Below, in pieces: positions 5,434-8,054 of a stretch of DNA of 8,054 nucleotides. The stretch's first letter is position 1. Every line of letters begins with the position of its first letter. Both the position numbers and the translations under genes were made by a program. The stretch is from CAZWRK01 sp964635875 (GTDB lineage Bacteria > Pseudomonadota > Gammaproteobacteria > Burkholderiales > Aquaspirillaceae), in contig CAZWRK010000161.1 of assembly GCA_964635875.1 (NCBI GenBank), forward strand, positions 1-8,054. The letters run 5' to 3'. Below the pieces are notes generated by a model. That model was not told the DNA's origin and did not search any database. It was given only the letters and a program-made list of their open reading frames with translations.

Positions 5434-7488
5434 TTACCACCCGATGATCGGCGCCGGCGGCCGATGAACGACCGGGCGGCGTGGCTGATCTCTGCTTTCC
5501 TGCGGCGCCGGTGCGTTGCCGGCGGGTTGTTGGGGTTGTGTCGGCTGGGCAAATAGGTCAAGCACTTTGGGCTGTACTTTGGCTTCCAGGTCATCCCAGA
5601 ATTTGGCTGGAGCTTTTGCCAGACCATATCTACCATTTGAAACTTTTATGCCTTCTTCAAGCCATACGGTATATGCTGCGCAGTCCCATTTTTCGTTTCT
5701 CCGGCCTGACGGACATACCCATACAGTTTCTGTGGCTCCACGCTGGTTTCGCCTTGAAACTCTACCCTCGGCAGTGTATTGCTTGAACCAGTTTTCAGAT
5801 AATTCATCCGAAAAGTGTATATAGCCTGGTCCAGGTTTAATTATTTGCAATCGGTTGTAAATCGTGTCTTTTGCAAGGTTTGTTCCGACATGCCAAAGCA
5901 TGAGGCCACGCTTTCTGAGACGACCCCGATGATCGTATTCAATTTTTACCGACCCATCGCGAATTGCTTTTTCTTTTCCTGAACGACCCTTAATGGCGAA
6001 AACATTTCTGCGCTGGTTTTTTTCTACCCATCGATATACGGATTGGGTATTGTGCCCGCCGGTATCAATTGCCGATTGAGCTATTTTTAGTTTCGTTCCG
6101 GACGCATGTTCGAATTCCGTTTCAAAGAGAAACTCTTCGAGTTCAGCCCATACTTCATCCTGATCAGGGTTTCCGAAAAAGACGCGGTCGGCGATGGTCC
6201 AGGTTTCGCAGCCGCGGCCGTAGCCCCAGACGTTGCATTCTAGGCGATTGGGCTGGGTGTCGATGCCGGCGAGCAGCAGGACGCAGCCCATGGGGACGCG
6301 CTCGAGGGGGAATGGTTCGGCGCGGGCGCGGAGTTCGTTGTCGTCGGCTTGTTCGTAGTCTTCTGCCCAGTATTCGCCGAGGGTTGTGTTGACGAACGCT
6401 TGCAGGTTTTCTTTTTTTCCTTCGCCGGCTTCGCGTTTGGCGGCCAGGAAGTCTTTGACGATGCTCACCCAGGAGACGTTGGGGCTGTAGGCGCTCCAGG
6501 TGTGAAAGGCGATGTGGGCGGGCGGCTGGATTGTCTGGCCAGCGGCGTCTCGGAATGTGCCTTCGTGGTCGAGCGTGGTTCCGTCTTCGGATTGATAGCG
6601 GCATGTTTCTCCGTCGATGGCCAGGTATTGGGCCTGGGTAATGAGGGCTCCGCAGTGGGGGCAGAGGTGGCGGACGGTTTCCGGGTCGTTGTCGGTCCAT
6701 TTGAATCCATGCGGGTCGTCTTTGTCGCCGAAGCGCAGGTCGTGGTAGCCGCCACATTCCGGGCACGGGATGTGGGGGGTCAGGAATAGGTCGGCTTCCT
6801 TTTCGTCTTTTTCAATGTTGGAGAAGCCCTTGAGCTTCGGCGTTGTCCCTTTGACGATTTTCTGGAAGGTGGCGCCTTCGACGCGTTTTCCGGCCAGTTT
6901 TCCTGGCGATCCCTCTTTTTCGATGTTGGCGTCGAAGGCGTCGTATTCGTCCAGGTAGGCGGTGTCTGCGCTAACGCGGCGGTAGTTTTTGGCGGCCTTT
7001 CCGCCTTTCATGTGGGCAATGGAGCCAAGGAATTTTTTGGCCTGCAAAGTGTTGTCTTTGTGGCGTGCTAGGTAGGCCGGGAAGACTGTCTGCATGATGG
7101 CGACGTCGCGCAGCATGGGCTCGAGTTCGGTTTTCACGAACTCGTCACGGTCGTCGTCGGTTGGCTGCCAGAGGATCTGGTTGCGCCGCTTGTGTTGGGC
7201 GAAATAGCCTATGGCCGCCAGAATAATCTTGGTGTAGCCGACACGGGCTGACTTTCGCCAGTTGATTTCCCGAATGTCGTCGTTGCTGATGCAGGCCATG
7301 ATGGCGCGCTGAAACCACCACGGCACCCACTTTTGCTCGACGTAGGATGATTCTGCCGACAGGTAGAAGTGTTCACGCGCCCATTGATCAAGGGTTTTCG
7401 GCTCCGGCACGGCGAAGGCTGATAGTCCGGCCTTTAGTCGCAGCTCAAGGCTTTCTATGCCAAACTTGACGTGCTCGGAGAGGTCCAT
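5434..7488 (-). CDS. Terminase large subunit, phage lambda gpA family
   Basis: This is the packaging motor and nuclease that cuts concatemeric phage DNA and drives it into the prohead with ATP. At 684 residues it is close to lambda gpA (about 640). The N-terminal ATPase shows the lambda-type variant Walker A motif KSARVGYTK (residues 79-87) and a Walker B-like TAYLDEYD (176-183). A zinc-ribbon-like knuckle follows with CPEC at 242-245 and CPHC at 276-279. The nuclease half has candidate acidic metal ligands at D410 (AGIDTQPNRLE), D475 (AIDTGG) and D602 (EKWDCAAY). The last 40 residues are Pro/Gln-rich and end IIGW; in lambda the C-terminal end binds the portal. The region for residues about 440-643 is strikingly AT-rich compared with the rest of the gene. 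The frame is open throughout and the motifs look intact, so the enzyme appears functional. Its TAA is followed at once by the next ATG. Confidence 0.96.
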   Translation of the reverse strand: MDLSEHVKFGIESLELRLKAGLSAFAVPEPKTLDQWAREHFYLSAESSYVEQKWVPWWFQRAIMACISNDDIREINWRKSARVGYTKIILAAIGYFAQHKRRNQILWQPTDDDRDEFVKTELEPMLRDVAIMQTVFPAYLARHKDNTLQAKKFLGSIAHMKGGKAAKNYRRVSADTAYLDEYDAFDANIEKEGSPGKLAGKRVEGATFQKIVKGTTPKLKGFSNIEKDEKEADLFLTPHIPCPECGGYHDLRFGDKDDPHGFKWTDNDPETVRHLCPHCGALITQAQYLAIDGETCRYQSEDGTTLDHEGTFRDAAGQTIQPPAHIAFHTWSAYSPNVSWVSIVKDFLAAKREAGEGKKENLQAFVNTTLGEYWAEDYEQADDNELRARAEPFPLERVPMGCVLLLAGIDTQPNRLECNVWGYGRGCETWTIADRVFFGNPDQDEVWAELEEFLFETEFEHASGTKLKIAQSAIDTGGHNTQSVYRWVEKNQRRNVFAIKGRSGKEKAIRDGSVKIEYDHRGRLRKRGLMLWHVGTNLAKDTIYNRLQIIKPGPGYIHFSDELSENWFKQYTAEGRVSRRNQRGATETVWVCPSGRRNEKWDCAAYTVWLEEGIKVSNGRYGLAKAPAKFWDDLEAKVQPKVLDLFAQPTQPQQPAGNAPAPQESRDQPRRPVVHRPPAPIIGW
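5560..6178. other. AT-rich block inside the large terminase gene
   Basis: Hand counts of 60-base lines give 42 % GC (5641-5700), 38 % (5821-5880), 47 % (6001-6060) and 43 % (6061-6120). The next line after the edge, 6181-6240, is 68 %, and 4801-4860 is 73 %. Codons inside the block are rich in A/T third positions, unlike the C-ending codons elsewhere. The edge near 6178 is abrupt. The reading frame runs through unbroken, so this looks like an in-frame allele exchange or an unameliorated import covering the second half of the nuclease domain. Confidence 0.8.
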
Positions 7489-8000
7489 CAGATTTCGACC
7501 TCGGCAGGATCGGCTTCCGGCTTGTCTGGCACCTCATCATTGAGGTCAGCCAGCGACATGCCTGCGACAATGTTTCGGACCTTTGCGATCTCGCCACCGA
7601 TCAGTGAAATGGCGTCTGCTGACAAGTCAGGAAAACGGCGCCGGACAAGTCCAGGGATAGCGTCGAACAATCCGGCTACCTTGGCGGCAGCTTTTGTAAG
7701 CACCTCTTCGATCAGAACAACCGGCGCCAGCTCGCCACGAGTTACGGCGTTCTGCATCGCTACTTTGTCAGCCTGCTCACGGGCCAGACGAGCCCGTTCT
7801 GTTGCAAGATCGAGGTCGCCGGCAGCAGCACGACCGGCAGCCTGCTCACGAAGGTGAGAACAGTACGAAATGAGCCATTCACGGCCAGTCCCGCTACCTT
7901 GAAGTACCCCACGCGACATCAAATCGGAAACGGCTGGCTGACTTATTCCGACCATTTCACCGAATTGTTTCTGCGTAAATACTTCATTCAAATCAATCAC
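7488..8000 (-). CDS. Terminase small subunit, Nu1-like
   Basis: This is the DNA-recognition subunit of the packaging terminase, expected to bind near cos and recruit the large subunit. The 170-residue protein opens with a winged helix-turn-helix (about residues 8-45: FTQKQFGEMVGISQPAVSDL, then a wing ending GREW). A charged helical segment follows (about 64-92: LDLATERARLAREQ, later RGELAP) and is typical of the Nu1 family. The acidic C-terminus (about 153-170) fits the part that contacts the large subunit. The start is GTG at 8000: an AGGGGG ribosome site sits four bases upstream, and the next Met (residue 16) would cut into the recognition fold. Its TGA stop overlaps the next gene's ATG by one base (TGATG), so the two subunits are probably translationally coupled. 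Base composition is noticeably less GC-rich than in the capsid genes. Confidence 0.9.
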   Translation of the reverse strand: MIDLNEVFTQKQFGEMVGISQPAVSDLMSRGVLQGSGTGREWLISYCSHLREQAAGRAAAGDLDLATERARLAREQADKVAMQNAVTRGELAPVVLIEEVLTKAAAKVAGLFDAIPGLVRRRFPDLSADAISLIGGEIAKVRNIVAGMSLADLNDEVPDKPEADPAEVEI

Positions 8001-8054
8001 ATAACCCCCTTAGCAATACTTCGTGACTAGCGACAAAGCGGGGCGCGAATTACC
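8001..8054. other. Upstream edge, no gene seen
   Basis: The 54 bases ahead of the small terminase gene hold its ribosome site (AGGGGG on the minus strand, 8005-8010) and a weak inverted repeat, CTTCGT (8019-8024) against ACAAAG (8033-8038), with one mismatch. No promoter with good -35 and -10 boxes is visible. In lambda-type phages cos lies just ahead of the small terminase gene, so it is expected close by or beyond this edge. Confidence 0.4.

Larger units (their letters stand above)
1..8054 (-). mobile_element. Tailed-phage/prophage packaging and head module
   Basis: Every recognisable gene belongs to phage DNA packaging or head assembly, and all are read on the minus strand in an order close to that of lambda: small terminase, large terminase, gpW-like, portal, protease/capsid, gpFII-like. 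No integrase, attachment site, lysis or tail gene lies within the window, so neither integration nor the phage borders can be seen. The terminase and portal are of lambda type while the capsid is of HK97 type, which is common mosaicism. The tail is therefore probably of the lambda-like long-tailed kind, but that is an inference from the joining proteins only. Confidence 0.95.

Noticed and set aside
1..8054. CRISPR arrays, tRNA genes, insertion sequences, toxin-antitoxin or defence genes
   Set aside because: No direct-repeat arrays, cloverleaf-like segments, transposase motifs or additional accessory genes were found; gene packing leaves almost no space for them.

Overview
The window is a piece of a double-stranded DNA tailed phage, most likely a prophage. 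It carries the DNA-packaging and head-assembly genes. All supported genes lie on the minus strand, so the biological order runs from position 8054 down to position 1. Most of the sequence is very GC-rich (many 60-base blocks near 65-73 %) with C-ending codons, which suits a high-GC proteobacterial host. The mix of a lambda-type terminase and portal with an HK97-type capsid recalls prophages of Betaproteobacteria or Pseudomonas. The host assignment is an inference.

Layout in the direction of transcription: small terminase subunit (Nu1-like, 8000-7488); large terminase subunit (gpA family, 7488-5434); a 94-residue helix-turn-helix protein (5433-5149); a 176-residue protein with a beta-rich N-terminal part and a gpW-like C-terminal part (5116-4586); lambda-family portal (4584-3052); one open frame joining a prohead protease to an HK97-type major capsid protein (2983-1028), with a strong ribosome site for the capsid part alone at 2287; a 65-residue protein of unknown role (980-783); a gpFII-like head-tail joining protein (780-487); and the start of a protein with a signal peptide that runs off the window (476-1). 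Tail genes would be expected beyond position 1, and cos or the regulatory region beyond 8054. Genes are tightly packed: several starts overlap or touch the preceding stop, which suggests one coupled late operon.

How the parts work together: the small subunit recognises phage DNA, and the large subunit cuts it and pumps it through the portal into a prohead built from the protease and capsid products. The gpW-like and gpFII-like proteins then close the head and provide the tail attachment site.

The less ordinary signals are: (a) a 33-base element present twice (3018-3050 and 5137-5169, 26 of 33 identical) with inverted-repeat arms at identical spacing; (b) a likely internal translation start separating capsid from protease; (c) a DNA-binding-type protein among the head genes; (d) a beta-domain fused to gpW; (e) an export signal on a protein of virion-module type; and (f) an abrupt AT-rich block inside the large terminase gene. 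No CRISPR array, RNA gene, insertion sequence or defence system was seen.
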